Below the pieces are notes generated by a model, which ran no database searches, was not told the origin of the DNA, and saw only the letters and a program-made list of their open reading frames with translations. DNA of 37,185 nt from an uncultured Candidatus Saccharibacteria bacterium (GTDB lineage: Bacteria; Patescibacteriota; Saccharimonadia; Saccharimonadales; Saccharimonadaceae), in the NCBI GenBank assembly GCA_937974295.1, contig CALBWN010000016.1:1-37185 (forward strand). The letters run 5' to 3'. Positions 1-8,553 of this stretch are shown here, piece after piece. The translations under genes were made by a program, and so were the position numbers. How positions within the stretch are numbered: the first letter of the stretch is position 1; each line of letters begins with the position of its first letter.

Positions 1-514
1 CTCCACCACCAGTCGCACCAAAAACCTCGCCAGGCTTACTCGGCGCATTTTTAACAGGTTCGTCGCGGTTTCGTGGACCGGGTAGTCCCCAGGTGGTATA
101 GAAATCTCCAGTTGTGTCAAGTGTTTTGCCATCGCGCCGCTGCATGATGCCGGTTGCGATACCGCAATCCAGGTGTGTAGAAAGCTCATCGACGAGGGCG
201 CGGCACCATTTTTTGTCGGCAATGGCATCAGGATTAAGTACGCCAATATATTCAAAATTATGTTCTTTTGCATAAATCAGGCCTGTATTAATACCACCAG
301 CAAAACCAAAGTTTTGGCTATTTTTAATTAAAATTGGCGCATCTTTCTTCTGAGATTTGATGTGGTCTTCAAACCGCTCAACCGAATCATCACTTGAGTT
401 ATTATCAACAATAATTATCTCTGGTCGTAGAGTCTGCTGTTGCAGCGACTCAACACAATTCAGCGTGTCATCTGCGCCGTTCCAATTTAGGACTATGATA
501 GCAAGACTGTTCAT
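1..514 (-). CDS. Glycosyltransferase family 2 (rhamnosyltransferase-like), partial: C-terminus beyond the window
   Basis: This is the N-terminal ~171 codons of a GT2 enzyme read on the minus strand from an ATG at 514-512 and running off the left edge. The start reads MNSLAIIVLNWNG, followed by the nucleotide-binding motif IIVDNNSSDDS, then FAGGINTG and LNPDA, where NPD stands at the metal-binding DXD position. This pattern is typical of WbbL/RfbF-like rhamnosyltransferases that move a sugar from an NDP donor to a lipid-linked acceptor on the cytoplasmic face. A dTDP-rhamnose pathway is encoded at 16833-20882, which fits but does not prove rhamnose as donor. There is no Shine-Dalgarno sequence. 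A TATAAT on the minus strand (522-527) ends 7 nt before the ATG, so the mRNA may be leaderless. The gene diverges from wzm. The GT2 assignment is firm; donor and acceptor are not known. Confidence 0.85.
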   Translation of the reverse strand, partial: MNSLAIIVLNWNGADDTLNCVESLQQQTLRPEIIIVDNNSSDDSVERFEDHIKSQKKDAPILIKNSQNFGFAGGINTGLIYAKEHNFEYIGVLNPDAIADKKWCRALVDELSTHLDCGIATGIMQRRDGKTLDTTGDFYTTWGLPGPRNRDEPVKNAPSKPGEVFGATGGG

Positions 515-543
515 ATTATCAATTATACTCTATAATATAGTAC
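515..543. promoter_or_regulatory. Divergent overlapping promoters in a 29-nt intergenic gap
   Basis: Two perfect TATAAT hexamers sit back to back: 522-527 reading leftward to the GT2 gene and 531-536 reading rightward to wzm. Each ends 7 nt before an ATG. Any -35 element of one promoter would lie inside the coding start of the opposite gene, so RNA polymerase could probably not occupy both at once. No Shine-Dalgarno sequence precedes either ATG. Confidence 0.6.
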
Positions 544-1362
544 ATGAAAAAAGGAGTTGGTCTGTTGGATCGGAAGAATCGAATTCTTTTGCGGGAACTA
601 GTAGTAACTGATTTTAAACTAAGGTATCAGGGTTCGGTACTTGGCTATATTTGGAGTGTTTTGAAACCTCTATTTTTGTTCGCGATTTTGTATGTAGTTT
701 TTGTCTATGTTCTGCAAATGGATCGCGGCGTGCCGCATTTTGCTGTAACCTTACTGCTTGGTGTAGTATTGTGGTCATTTTTTACAGAGGCTACTAGCAA
801 TGGCTTGGGCTCAATCGTTAATCGTGGCGACCTGATACGTAAATTGAACTTTCCAAAATATATCATCGTTATTTCTGGTACAATTTCGTCGTTGATTAAC
901 CTAGGAATTAATCTTCTAGTGGTTATATTGTTTGCGTTGATTAACGGTGTGGACTTCACCTGGCATGTTTTATGGATGATTCCGTTAGTTTTGGAGCTAT
1001 ATGTTTTTGCTCTAGGTATCGCTATGTTACTGTCGGCGCTAAATGTTAAGTTTCGCGATACTGGCTATATTTGGGAAATTTTTCTGCAAGCGGCATTTTA
1101 TGCTACACCAATTATTTATCCATTAACTATGGTGATGGAACGTAGTCAAAAAGCTGCTGAAATTTTGTTTATCAATCCAGTGGCGCAAATTATTCAGGAT
1201 GCGCGCTATGCGATGATTAGTCAAGACGCCTCAATCGTTAGAATGACTGATTTGATACACGATTGGCGATTGGCGATTCCAGGATTTATTATTCTACTGA
1301 TGGTTACAGTTGGTGTGTGGTATTTCTCAAAGAAATCAAAGTTTTTTGCGGAGGATATTTAG
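544..1362 (+). CDS. wzm: ABC-2 type polysaccharide export permease (Wzm/TagG-like)
   Basis: This 272-residue integral membrane protein has about six hydrophobic segments and the family hallmark near the N-terminus (ELVVTDFKLRYQGSVLGYIW). It would pair with the ATPase encoded directly downstream to export an undecaprenyl-linked glycan across the cytoplasmic membrane. The annotated start is the ATG at 544, just after a TATAAT (531-536), which would give a leaderless message. A second candidate is the TTG at 565, which has AAAAAAGGAG (547-556) as a ribosome binding site 8 nt upstream and would remove only 7 residues. The stop abuts the wzt ATG with no gap. The gene is visibly AT-rich and uses A/T-ending codons, unlike most of the operon downstream. 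Family assignment is confident; the glycan exported is unknown. Confidence 0.9.
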   Translation: MKKGVGLLDRKNRILLRELVVTDFKLRYQGSVLGYIWSVLKPLFLFAILYVVFVYVLQMDRGVPHFAVTLLLGVVLWSFFTEATSNGLGSIVNRGDLIRKLNFPKYIIVISGTISSLINLGINLLVVILFALINGVDFTWHVLWMIPLVLELYVFALGIAMLLSALNVKFRDTGYIWEIFLQAAFYATPIIYPLTMVMERSQKAAEILFINPVAQIIQDARYAMISQDASIVRMTDLIHDWRLAIPGFIILLMVTVGVWYFSKKSKFFAEDI

Positions 1363-2535
1363 ATGAAAAAGAGTAGTGACGATGTGGCTATTCAAGTTAA
1401 TAATTTGACAAAAACCTTTAAAATTCCCTTAGAGCCAACCAACCGCCTAAAGAGTCGGGTTACTGGTATATTCAAGAGAAACAAAGGCTATCGCAAGTTT
1501 ACACCGCTTAAGGATATATCTTTAGAAATTAAAAAAGGTGAATTTTTTGGTATTGTTGGGCGCAATGGCTCGGGCAAGAGCACACTGCTCAAGACAATTG
1601 CCGGCATCTACACCCCCAATAGCGGGAGCGTCGAGGTGGGTGGCTCGCTGGTGCCGTTTATCGAGCTGGGTGTTGGCTTTAACCCAGAGCTCACTGGCCG
1701 CGAGAATGTCTTTCTCAATGGTGCACTGCTCGGCTTTAGCCACGACGAGATGGAGGCAATGTATGATAAAATTGTCGATTTTGCCGAGCTGGGCGACTTT
1801 ATGGAGGAGCGGCTCAAGAATTATTCCAGCGGGATGCAGGTGCGCCTGGCTTTCTCCATTGCCATCCGTGCCCATGCCGATATCTTGCTGCTAGATGAAG
1901 TCTTGGCAGTAGGGGACGAAGCCTTCCAAAAGAAATGCTACGCTTATTTCGATAAGCTCAAGCGCGAAAAGCGCACCGTTATCCTTGTCACGCACGATAT
2001 GTCGGCGGTAGAGCGCTTTTGCAACAAGGCGGTGTTTATCGAGGATGGGAAGGTGAAGATGATCGGCAAGCCATATCGCATCGCCGCCGCCTATAGCCGG
2101 AGCAACATTAAGAGCTACAACGAGTCAGAAGGGTTAGACGAGCAAATCTCAGACGACTTCGACATCACCCTGCGCGGGAGCGATGGCAATGAGCAGACGG
2201 TGTATGAGTATAACGAGACTATGACGGTGGAGCTAGAATGGCAGCAAACAGGGGTTAAGCATGTTGGTGTGGCAATCTTCCGCGAGAATGGTGAGTATGT
2301 CTATGGCCCTAACACCTATCAAGAAAAAGTGAAGATTGCTGACAAGAATCGCGCGGTCTACACTGTGCAGCTCAACCTCAACGAGGGGAGTTATTTCATC
2401 AAGGCTGGCTTGATGGGGGCGGACGACACGAAGACGATCGCCTTTACTGAGGAGGGGCCGCACTTCTCGGTGCAACGTGATTATGATCATGGCCGGTGGG
2501 GTGGTGTTACCAAGCTCAAGCATACCTGGAAATAG
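1363..2535 (+). CDS. wzt: ABC transporter ATPase for polysaccharide export with C-terminal carbohydrate-binding domain (Wzt-like)
   Basis: The 390-residue protein has an N-terminal ATPase domain: Walker A GRNGSGKST (residues 66-74), signature YSSGMQVRL (about 154-162), Walker B ILLLDE (about 174-179) and the switch histidine in VTHD (about 211). From about residue 260 a second, beta-rich domain follows. In Wzt proteins of the E. coli O9a type this domain recognises the finished end of the glycan chain. TagH-type ATPases lack the same domain, so Wzt is the better name. Translation probably uses the GGAGG located inside the end of wzm. The first ~190 nt are AT-rich like wzm, while the sequence from about 1555 is much richer in G+C; the switch falls at the Walker A codons, suggesting a recombination junction. 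Confidence 0.92.
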   Translation: MKKSSDDVAIQVNNLTKTFKIPLEPTNRLKSRVTGIFKRNKGYRKFTPLKDISLEIKKGEFFGIVGRNGSGKSTLLKTIAGIYTPNSGSVEVGGSLVPFIELGVGFNPELTGRENVFLNGALLGFSHDEMEAMYDKIVDFAELGDFMEERLKNYSSGMQVRLAFSIAIRAHADILLLDEVLAVGDEAFQKKCYAYFDKLKREKRTVILVTHDMSAVERFCNKAVFIEDGKVKMIGKPYRIAAAYSRSNIKSYNESEGLDEQISDDFDITLRGSDGNEQTVYEYNETMTVELEWQQTGVKHVGVAIFRENGEYVYGPNTYQEKVKIADKNRAVYTVQLNLNEGSYFIKAGLMGADDTKTIAFTEEGPHFSVQRDYDHGRWGGVTKLKHTWK

Positions 2536-2541
2536 GGAGAA

Positions 2542-3957
2542 ATGTCGTATATATTACATCGTTTGACGCACCTTATCAAAGCTAATCGCCATCTCCACCG
2601 CGCGGTACGTTGCCTTCTGGCGCCGTATCGGGCTTATCTCGATAATCGCCAGCGCCGCATCTACGACGCATGGCAGCGTCAGCACACTGAGCAGCCACCA
2701 GCGCTTGCCTCGCTTACTGAGCAGCTGCGTATCTCCATCATCGTACCGACGTATAATACGCCAATTCCGTTCCTGCGAGAGATGGTGCAATCGGTGGTGG
2801 CTCAGTCGTACCCACGTTGGGAGCTCATCCTCGTTGATGACGCCTCGACTAACGAGACTACCCGTCAGGCGATTCGTGACCTAGCCGAGGACACACCACA
2901 GCTCAAACCATTCTTTTTGGACAAAAACCGCCACATTGCCGGTGCAACCAACTACGGCATCGCGCAGGCTACGGGCGAGTACATTGCGCTGCTCGACCAT
3001 GATGATACTCTCCACCCCGACGCGCTTCTGTGGGTTGCGGCTGCGATCGACCGTACTGGCGCGCAGTTTGTCTACACCGATGAGACGAAGATGGACGAGC
3101 ACGGCCGGCCATATCAGCCATTTTTCAAGCCCGATTGGAACGAAGATTTTTTGCGCGCAGTGAATTACATTACGCACTTTGCCGTTATGTCACGCCAGTT
3201 ACTCACAGAGGTTGGCGGTGAAGATGGGTCGTATAATGGCACGCAGGACTGGGAGCTGTTCTTGCGCCTGACGCGGGCTTTGCAGCCCGAGCAGATTGCT
3301 CATGTGCCGCAGATCCTCTACTATTGGCGTGTTCACCAAGCCTCTACAGCGAAAGACCTTGATGCCAAACCTTACGTTATCGATGCGCAGCGTCGCGCCC
3401 TCGAGGCAGACAGCGCTGCTCGCCAGGTGCAGACCCAGGTAGAGCGCGACCCGCAGTATGGCGCTCAGTGGCAGATGAGCTATATCTTAGACCAAGCATA
3501 TAGCACTGACACCGCGTTGTTCGATGAGTCGACCACTGTTGGTCAGCTGCTCGAGACGACTACTGCCGACATGATATGCCTGACGCAGCATGGTGCGCTG
3601 CCTGCTGCCACGCTGCAGCACCTCGCTACCGATGCTGCTCGCCCAATGATCGGTGCGGTGGTACCACGGATTGCCGATGAGCAGCAGGTGATTGCCAACC
3701 TGTCGTCGATTTTGCAGCCAGCGGTGGTGGATCTACTCCAGCAGCTCAGTCGGCGCTCATTTACCAAACACATCTACTTGACAGCTCGCTATAATCTTGG
3801 TACTATCGACGCACCAACAGTGGTGGTGGCGCGCACCAAACTTGCCGCCCTTGCGCCAGATACACCGCTTGCCAGTGCTCAGATAACTGCTGCACTCTGT
3901 GGTAAAGGATACAACACACTATATAACCCGCACGTAACGCCAGAGGAGGACGTATGA
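2542..3957 (+). CDS. Glycosyltransferase family 2
   Basis: This is a 471-residue protein. An N-terminal basic helical region (1-60) precedes a GT-A fold: SIIVPTYNT (about 65-73), LILVDDAS (about 95-102), the metal-binding DHDD (152-155), the acceptor loop PFFKPDWN and the catalytic-base region NGTQDWELFLRL. The tail after about residue 290 is not recognised. It probably adds a sugar to a lipid-linked glycan on the cytoplasmic side. A GGGAG lies just before the ATG, 6 nt after the wzt stop. The stop overlaps the next gene by 4 nt (ATGA at 3954-3957), implying translational coupling with wzm, wzt and the following GT. The donor cannot be deduced. Confidence 0.88.
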   Translation: MSYILHRLTHLIKANRHLHRAVRCLLAPYRAYLDNRQRRIYDAWQRQHTEQPPALASLTEQLRISIIVPTYNTPIPFLREMVQSVVAQSYPRWELILVDDASTNETTRQAIRDLAEDTPQLKPFFLDKNRHIAGATNYGIAQATGEYIALLDHDDTLHPDALLWVAAAIDRTGAQFVYTDETKMDEHGRPYQPFFKPDWNEDFLRAVNYITHFAVMSRQLLTEVGGEDGSYNGTQDWELFLRLTRALQPEQIAHVPQILYYWRVHQASTAKDLDAKPYVIDAQRRALEADSAARQVQTQVERDPQYGAQWQMSYILDQAYSTDTALFDESTTVGQLLETTTADMICLTQHGALPAATLQHLATDAARPMIGAVVPRIADEQQVIANLSSILQPAVVDLLQQLSRRSFTKHIYLTARYNLGTIDAPTVVVARTKLAALAPDTPLASAQITAALCGKGYNTLYNPHVTPEEDV

Positions 3958-6170
3958 TCGGTAAAGTACACAAAGCCGCCAAGAAAAGCATGAAGATTAT
4001 CAAAGACGATGGAATGATCGGCTTTGGCAAGCGCGCCACGAAGTATGCTTATTATCGTAAATTCCCCGAGCGCAAACAGAAGTATTACAAAGACATCCTC
4101 TTTATCAACGGCTGCACCCTGCCGCATCCCGAGCGCTACCGCGTGGCGCATCAGATGGAGCAGCTCATGTCGCAGGGGCTAACGGTAGAGAGTGTGTTTT
4201 ATGATCGACTCTCGCTGGATGACCTCAAGTATTATCGTGGCTTCGTCTTCTTCCGCTGCCCAGTGACAGAGACGGTGCGGGAATTTATCAAGCAAGCGAA
4301 GTTTTTCAACAAGACCTGCTTTTTTGATATCGATGATCTTGTCATCGATCAAACGTACACTGACGGCATTAAATACGTCCAACAGATGAACCAAGCCAAC
4401 AAACAGCTCTACGACGATGGAGTAAACCGCATGCGCGAGACACTCAAGCTTTGTGATCACGTTGTAACGACTACAACGCAACTGCGCGATGAGCTGCAAA
4501 AGTACACCACCGGTGATGTCCTCATCAACCGCAATGCTGCCTCTGATGAGATGATCAAGACGTCTAACATGGCGCTGGAAGACCTTAAGGAAGGTATTAT
4601 CGAGAAGGATGAGAATAAGCTGATCATTGGGTACTTTAGTGGGAGTATTACGCACAATGAGGACTTTGAGCTGGTCATCCCAGACTTGATTCGGCTGTTC
4701 GATGCGTATCCGCAGCTCCACCTCAAGATAGCCGGGATTCTCGATGTGCCGGCCGCGCTTGAGCCGTATAAAGAGCGGGTGATGACCTCAGGCTTTGTCG
4801 ATTGGCGTGAACTACCTAAGGTGATGGTGGACTGCGATATCATCCTTGCACCTCTGGTCGATACGATCTTTAACCGTGCGAAGTCTGAGAATAAATGGCT
4901 CGAGGCTGGCCTCGTCAAGGTGCCGACGGTGGCGAGCCAGGTGGGGGCCTTTGCCGAGCAAGTGAAGGACGGCGAGACGGGCCTCTTGGTTGGCGCGGAT
5001 AACGATTGGTATGCAGCGCTCGATCGCCTCATTACCGACAAAACACTGCGCACTCAGCTGGGTGAAAATGCACACAAGATTGCCACCAATGATTATTCGA
5101 CGGTCTACACTGGCTATACACTTGCATCGTTTATGCGGGAGCGCTTGGCGCGCAATATTGGCTTTGTTTTGCCTTCGACGGATATCTCGGGTGGAGTGAT
5201 CGTTGCTGTCAAGCATGCCGATATTCTGCGCAAGGCGGGCTGGGATGTAACGCTGATCGATTCAGTGAGCAAGCACGCCCTCAAGCAGGCCAAAAAGACC
5301 TACCAATACCGCTCCGAATTGCCAGGTTTTAATGTTATTACAGCGCACAAGACAAAGATAGAGGCCTTCTTTGACACGCAAGTGGCGACGCTGTGGTCAA
5401 CGGTAGAGATTATCAAGAAACATCCCAATGTGCGCAACCGGCTTTACTTCGTCCAAAACTTCGAGACTGATTTTTATATCCCCGGCACGGGTGGGCCACG
5501 CTTCGCGGCCAACGCATCGTACTGTGACCAGTCGGGTGTGCGCTATGTAACGATGTCGCTCTGGTGCCAGAAGTGGCTCAAAGATATGTTTGGTAAGGAT
5601 GCGAAGTATGTCTCGAACGGCATCGATATCGAGTATTATCCATACCGCGAGCGCGATTTTGACAGTGGTCGCAAGATAAAAATCCTCGTCGAGGGCGATA
5701 GTAAGAGCGAGTATAAAAACACCGACGAAGCCTTCCGTATTATCAACCAGCTCGACCCTGCGAAGTATGAGATTTCATACTTATCGTACCGCAAAGAGCC
5801 TAAGGACTGGTACCGCGTCGATACATTCTACAATCGCATTGCGCCTGAGAAGGTCGGCGAAGTATACGCTAGCTGTGACATTCTCATCAAAACAAGCATC
5901 CTCGAGAGCTTCTCCTACCCACCACTCGAGATGATGGCAACTGGTGGTCTTGCGGTAGTGGTGCCTAATGGCGGTAATGTCGAGTACCTCAAGGATGGTG
6001 AGAACTGTCTCCTCTACCAACAGGGTGATATAGCGGCTGGTGTCGCGGCGGTGGAGCGCCTGGGAGCAGACAAAGCACTGCGTGACAAACTCATCGCTGG
6101 TGGCCGCCAAACTGCCAACGACTATCAGTGGAAGAATATAGAGGAGAAGGTGGCAGCGATTTACGAGTAA
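3954..6170 (+). CDS. Large glycosyltransferase with two tandem GT4-like (GT-B) modules
   Basis: The 738 residues contain two GT-B-type units. The first spans roughly residues 40-405; its C-terminal Rossmann half includes IIGYFSGSITHNEDF, DCDIILAPL, the donor-site stretch KSENKWLEAGLVKVPTVAS and DGETGLLV. The second runs from about 405 to the end, beginning GFVLPSTDISGGVIVAVKHADIL and ending in ASCDILIKTSILESFSYPPLEMMATGG with DGENCLLY. In GT4 enzymes the E-x7-E region binds the sugar nucleotide. The second module has ESFSYPPLE, a good match; the first is less canonical. This could be a bifunctional enzyme adding two sugars, or an active module plus a structural one. It is the last gene of the wzm-wzt unit and ends just before a bidirectional terminator. 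Confidence 0.85.
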   Translation: MIGKVHKAAKKSMKIIKDDGMIGFGKRATKYAYYRKFPERKQKYYKDILFINGCTLPHPERYRVAHQMEQLMSQGLTVESVFYDRLSLDDLKYYRGFVFFRCPVTETVREFIKQAKFFNKTCFFDIDDLVIDQTYTDGIKYVQQMNQANKQLYDDGVNRMRETLKLCDHVVTTTTQLRDELQKYTTGDVLINRNAASDEMIKTSNMALEDLKEGIIEKDENKLIIGYFSGSITHNEDFELVIPDLIRLFDAYPQLHLKIAGILDVPAALEPYKERVMTSGFVDWRELPKVMVDCDIILAPLVDTIFNRAKSENKWLEAGLVKVPTVASQVGAFAEQVKDGETGLLVGADNDWYAALDRLITDKTLRTQLGENAHKIATNDYSTVYTGYTLASFMRERLARNIGFVLPSTDISGGVIVAVKHADILRKAGWDVTLIDSVSKHALKQAKKTYQYRSELPGFNVITAHKTKIEAFFDTQVATLWSTVEIIKKHPNVRNRLYFVQNFETDFYIPGTGGPRFAANASYCDQSGVRYVTMSLWCQKWLKDMFGKDAKYVSNGIDIEYYPYRERDFDSGRKIKILVEGDSKSEYKNTDEAFRIINQLDPAKYEISYLSYRKEPKDWYRVDTFYNRIAPEKVGEVYASCDILIKTSILESFSYPPLEMMATGGLAVVVPNGGNVEYLKDGENCLLYQQGDIAAGVAAVERLGADKALRDKLIAGGRQTANDYQWKNIEEKVAAIYE

Positions 6171-6194
6171 AGCTGTTGCCTTGCTGTGATATAT

Positions 6195-6232
6195 ACAAAC
6201 ATCCTCTCACAGATGTGGGAGGATTGTTTTGT
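6195..6232. terminator. Bidirectional terminator between convergent genes
   Basis: The arms ATCCTCTCACA (6201-6211) and TGTGGGAGGAT (6214-6224) pair with one T-G wobble, flanked by A-rich sequence on the left and a T run on the right, so it can work in both directions. It lies between the ends of the GT4 fusion (6170) and the ChW gene (6247). Confidence 0.8.
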
Positions 6233-6246
6233 ACATCTAGTAGTTA

Positions 6247-8553
6247 CTAGTTACTCTTCTCCACCAGCTTAATCATCACTGCTTCGACATGTGAGCCGGG
6301 TCGGTCGCCGGCTACTTCGCCGTTCTTTTTCCAGCCCTGCCAACCTACCCAGGAGAGGTGAGTGTTGTAATAAATATCGTAGCGAGTGGCGTCGGCGGGA
6401 CTGAGGTTAAGCTTGAGGGCTTCGAGCGCTTTGCGCTGGCCAGTCGTGCCACAAGACTGCGATGATGAGAGTGTGACTGATGGGAGCCACTGGCCAGCCG
6501 TTTTTGCGTCGCACTGGATAGTGATGGGTGAGCCATCGCGCAGAGACACGGCCTTGCCAAGGCGGATTGCCTCGAGGTAGCGAGATTTGCCAGTGGTGCC
6601 AGCCATAATGGGGTGCAATACATCGGGCATCCAGCCAATGTAGCCTACGTGGGCAGCGTAGCTCAGTTGATAGAGATCGGGCACAGCAGTATTGGTTGGG
6701 TTATAAAAAGCACCACCGGGCAAATTGAGCGTATGCTTCGGCACAAGGCGCACCTCTAGTGCTTCGAGCTGCCGGTAAGCGCCAGTCGAGCCAGCTGGTT
6801 GGCCATTCTTGGCCCAGCCCATCCAACCGACATATTGTGAGTAACCTCGGTACCAGATATCGTATGCAGTGGCAAGTTTGCCGGTGAGCAAGAAGCGGAC
6901 TGCCTCGATGGAGCGGAATTGCCCCGTTGTGCCAGATACATCACCTGCTTGTTTCCAATCTTGCCAGCCCACATAGCTGACATGTGATGAATATTGGATA
7001 TTGCCTGGCAGGCCCGTTGTGTTGTGGAGCGATGCTTTGATGGCTTCGATGCGGCGGCTCTGGCCGGTGGTGCCGCTCATCATCTCATCGCGCACTTCTG
7101 GCTGCCAGCCAATCATACCGACATGTGAGCTGAGTGAGAGTCTAAGGGGTGATGGATCGCCATGTGTTGCAATATTTTTATACGCTGCTCCAGATGGCTC
7201 AGGCGCAGGCGTTCCTTTGCGCACAAGCTTTATTTCGATCGCTTCGATAGCATTGTTAGCTCCGCCAGTTACACCAGCTACTTCACCATTCTTAGCCCAA
7301 CCCATCCAGCCAATGTAGCTCACGTGGGCGCGATAGTAGATGTCGTACGCTTGGGCGAGAGTACCAGTTGGCTGGATCTTGACGGCGGTGATTGGTCGGC
7401 CAAGCCCTGTTGTACCCGAGTGCATACTGCCGTGCACAGTGGGCTGCCAACCGCGCTCGTTGCTGTATGAGGTATAACTTACCTCACCATCGATCGTGAG
7501 AGCTTGCATTGCCTTGCTTTGACCAGTGACGCCTGTAATGCCACGGTTATGAATTACCCCTGTCCAGCCGACGTAGCTGCTGTGTGAGCGGAAGCTAATC
7601 AGTGGCCGGCTATGCTGAGTCGAGCCAAACCAGTCATTCCACACGCGCCAAAAGTTGCGGTTGCCATAGGCGCTGCAATGATCGCCCAGGCCATACATAT
7701 TAGCCAGGGCTGCTTGGTTGGGCTGGTAGGGTGTGTAGGTGTAGAGTGCCGCTGTGGCCTTGCTCTCGATATACACATCGCCAGCACCACAGCCTCGTTG
7801 CACCACATTCCACAGGATACGATTGGTCGTAAACGGCTTTTTGTACGACCACCAAGGCTGCTGCATACTATCCAGATACCAGCGGATGAGCTGTGCCCCT
7901 GAGGCAACTTGCATCGAGAAGCCAGCATAGTTGCGATCGCAATTGGCGCTGCCACCCGGGCCACTATCGGGGCAGTGTGAGCCCATCGCATAGGTGTATT
8001 GGTTTTGGAGGGGCCAAGTGTCGGAGGTGAGCGGGCCAGCCGACTCGGTGGCGATCTTCACCAATAGCACCTTGGGGTTGAGGTTATTCTGCTTGGCAGC
8101 ATCGTAGATAATCTGCGCAGCACTAACTGCTCCAGCAGGGATTGCTCCACCGAAGTTATTGGCGGGGATGTAATTGCCCGGTGTGTATTTGGGCACTTCA
8201 TAATAGTCCTTGAGGCAGACATATGGTGGCCCGTGCCAACCTCGAGCGGCGGCATACTGCGCCCGGCTAATATCGCGCCGGCCATGCTCGGTAGCAGGCT
8301 GCCGGCCGTAGGTGTCGCACTGTGGATTGAGGCTATTGAGAAACGCCTGAATATCTGCCACCGACATATCGTCGCTATTGGTAAAGAGCAAATCATCAAC
8401 GATATTGCCCGCTCGCCAATCGGCTGCCGTCACTGCTTGGGCTGGGTGGGGGAGGATGGTAGCGGCGCATACACTTACGCACAACACACCTGCCAGGATA
8501 TACCGCCAGCGTGCCAAAAAGGAGTGACTAGTGAAGTATGACCGAGCCATCAT
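6247..8553 (-). CDS. Secreted surface protein: lysozyme-like N-terminal domain plus nine ChW repeats
   Basis: This 768-residue protein starts with a signal peptide (basic N-terminus, hydrophobic core about 18-33, AQA cleavage site ending near residue 40). Residues about 45-315 resemble the secreted lysozyme-like domains of actinobacterial and Saccharibacteria proteins: AAKQNNLNPKVLLVKIATES, then TSDTWPLQNQY, YAMGSHCPDS and YAGFSMQV. Glu171 in ATES is the obvious catalytic candidate, and several cysteines may form disulfides outside the cell. Residues 321-768 are nine ChW-type (hydrophobic, W-containing) repeats, a family known for surface attachment or glycan binding in Clostridium. The first codon abuts the stop of the upstream anchored protein, so the two are one operon. 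Its function could be remodelling or gripping a cell wall, either its own or a host's; this is inference. ATG at 8553 and 8550 are equally plausible starts. Confidence 0.8.
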   Translation of the reverse strand: MMARSYFTSHSFLARWRYILAGVLCVSVCAATILPHPAQAVTAADWRAGNIVDDLLFTNSDDMSVADIQAFLNSLNPQCDTYGRQPATEHGRRDISRAQYAAARGWHGPPYVCLKDYYEVPKYTPGNYIPANNFGGAIPAGAVSAAQIIYDAAKQNNLNPKVLLVKIATESAGPLTSDTWPLQNQYTYAMGSHCPDSGPGGSANCDRNYAGFSMQVASGAQLIRWYLDSMQQPWWSYKKPFTTNRILWNVVQRGCGAGDVYIESKATAALYTYTPYQPNQAALANMYGLGDHCSAYGNRNFWRVWNDWFGSTQHSRPLISFRSHSSYVGWTGVIHNRGITGVTGQSKAMQALTIDGEVSYTSYSNERGWQPTVHGSMHSGTTGLGRPITAVKIQPTGTLAQAYDIYYRAHVSYIGWMGWAKNGEVAGVTGGANNAIEAIEIKLVRKGTPAPEPSGAAYKNIATHGDPSPLRLSLSSHVGMIGWQPEVRDEMMSGTTGQSRRIEAIKASLHNTTGLPGNIQYSSHVSYVGWQDWKQAGDVSGTTGQFRSIEAVRFLLTGKLATAYDIWYRGYSQYVGWMGWAKNGQPAGSTGAYRQLEALEVRLVPKHTLNLPGGAFYNPTNTAVPDLYQLSYAAHVGYIGWMPDVLHPIMAGTTGKSRYLEAIRLGKAVSLRDGSPITIQCDAKTAGQWLPSVTLSSSQSCGTTGQRKALEALKLNLSPADATRYDIYYNTHLSWVGWQGWKKNGEVAGDRPGSHVEAVMIKLVEKSN
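6250..7593 (-). repeat. Nine ChW repeats arranged as three triplets (protein-level repeat)
   Basis: Each unit of about 45-50 residues carries a GW core, a G(T/V)TG turn and a closing EAI/EAL strand. Units 3, 6 and 9 share a distinctive start (YDIYY or YDIWY) and the core GWMGWAKNG or GWQGWKKNG. Units 2, 4 and 7 share GWQP or GWMP and SGTTG or AGTTG. Unit 8 is degenerate (AGQWLPSV). The triplet pattern suggests growth by duplication of a three-repeat block. Confidence 0.75.
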
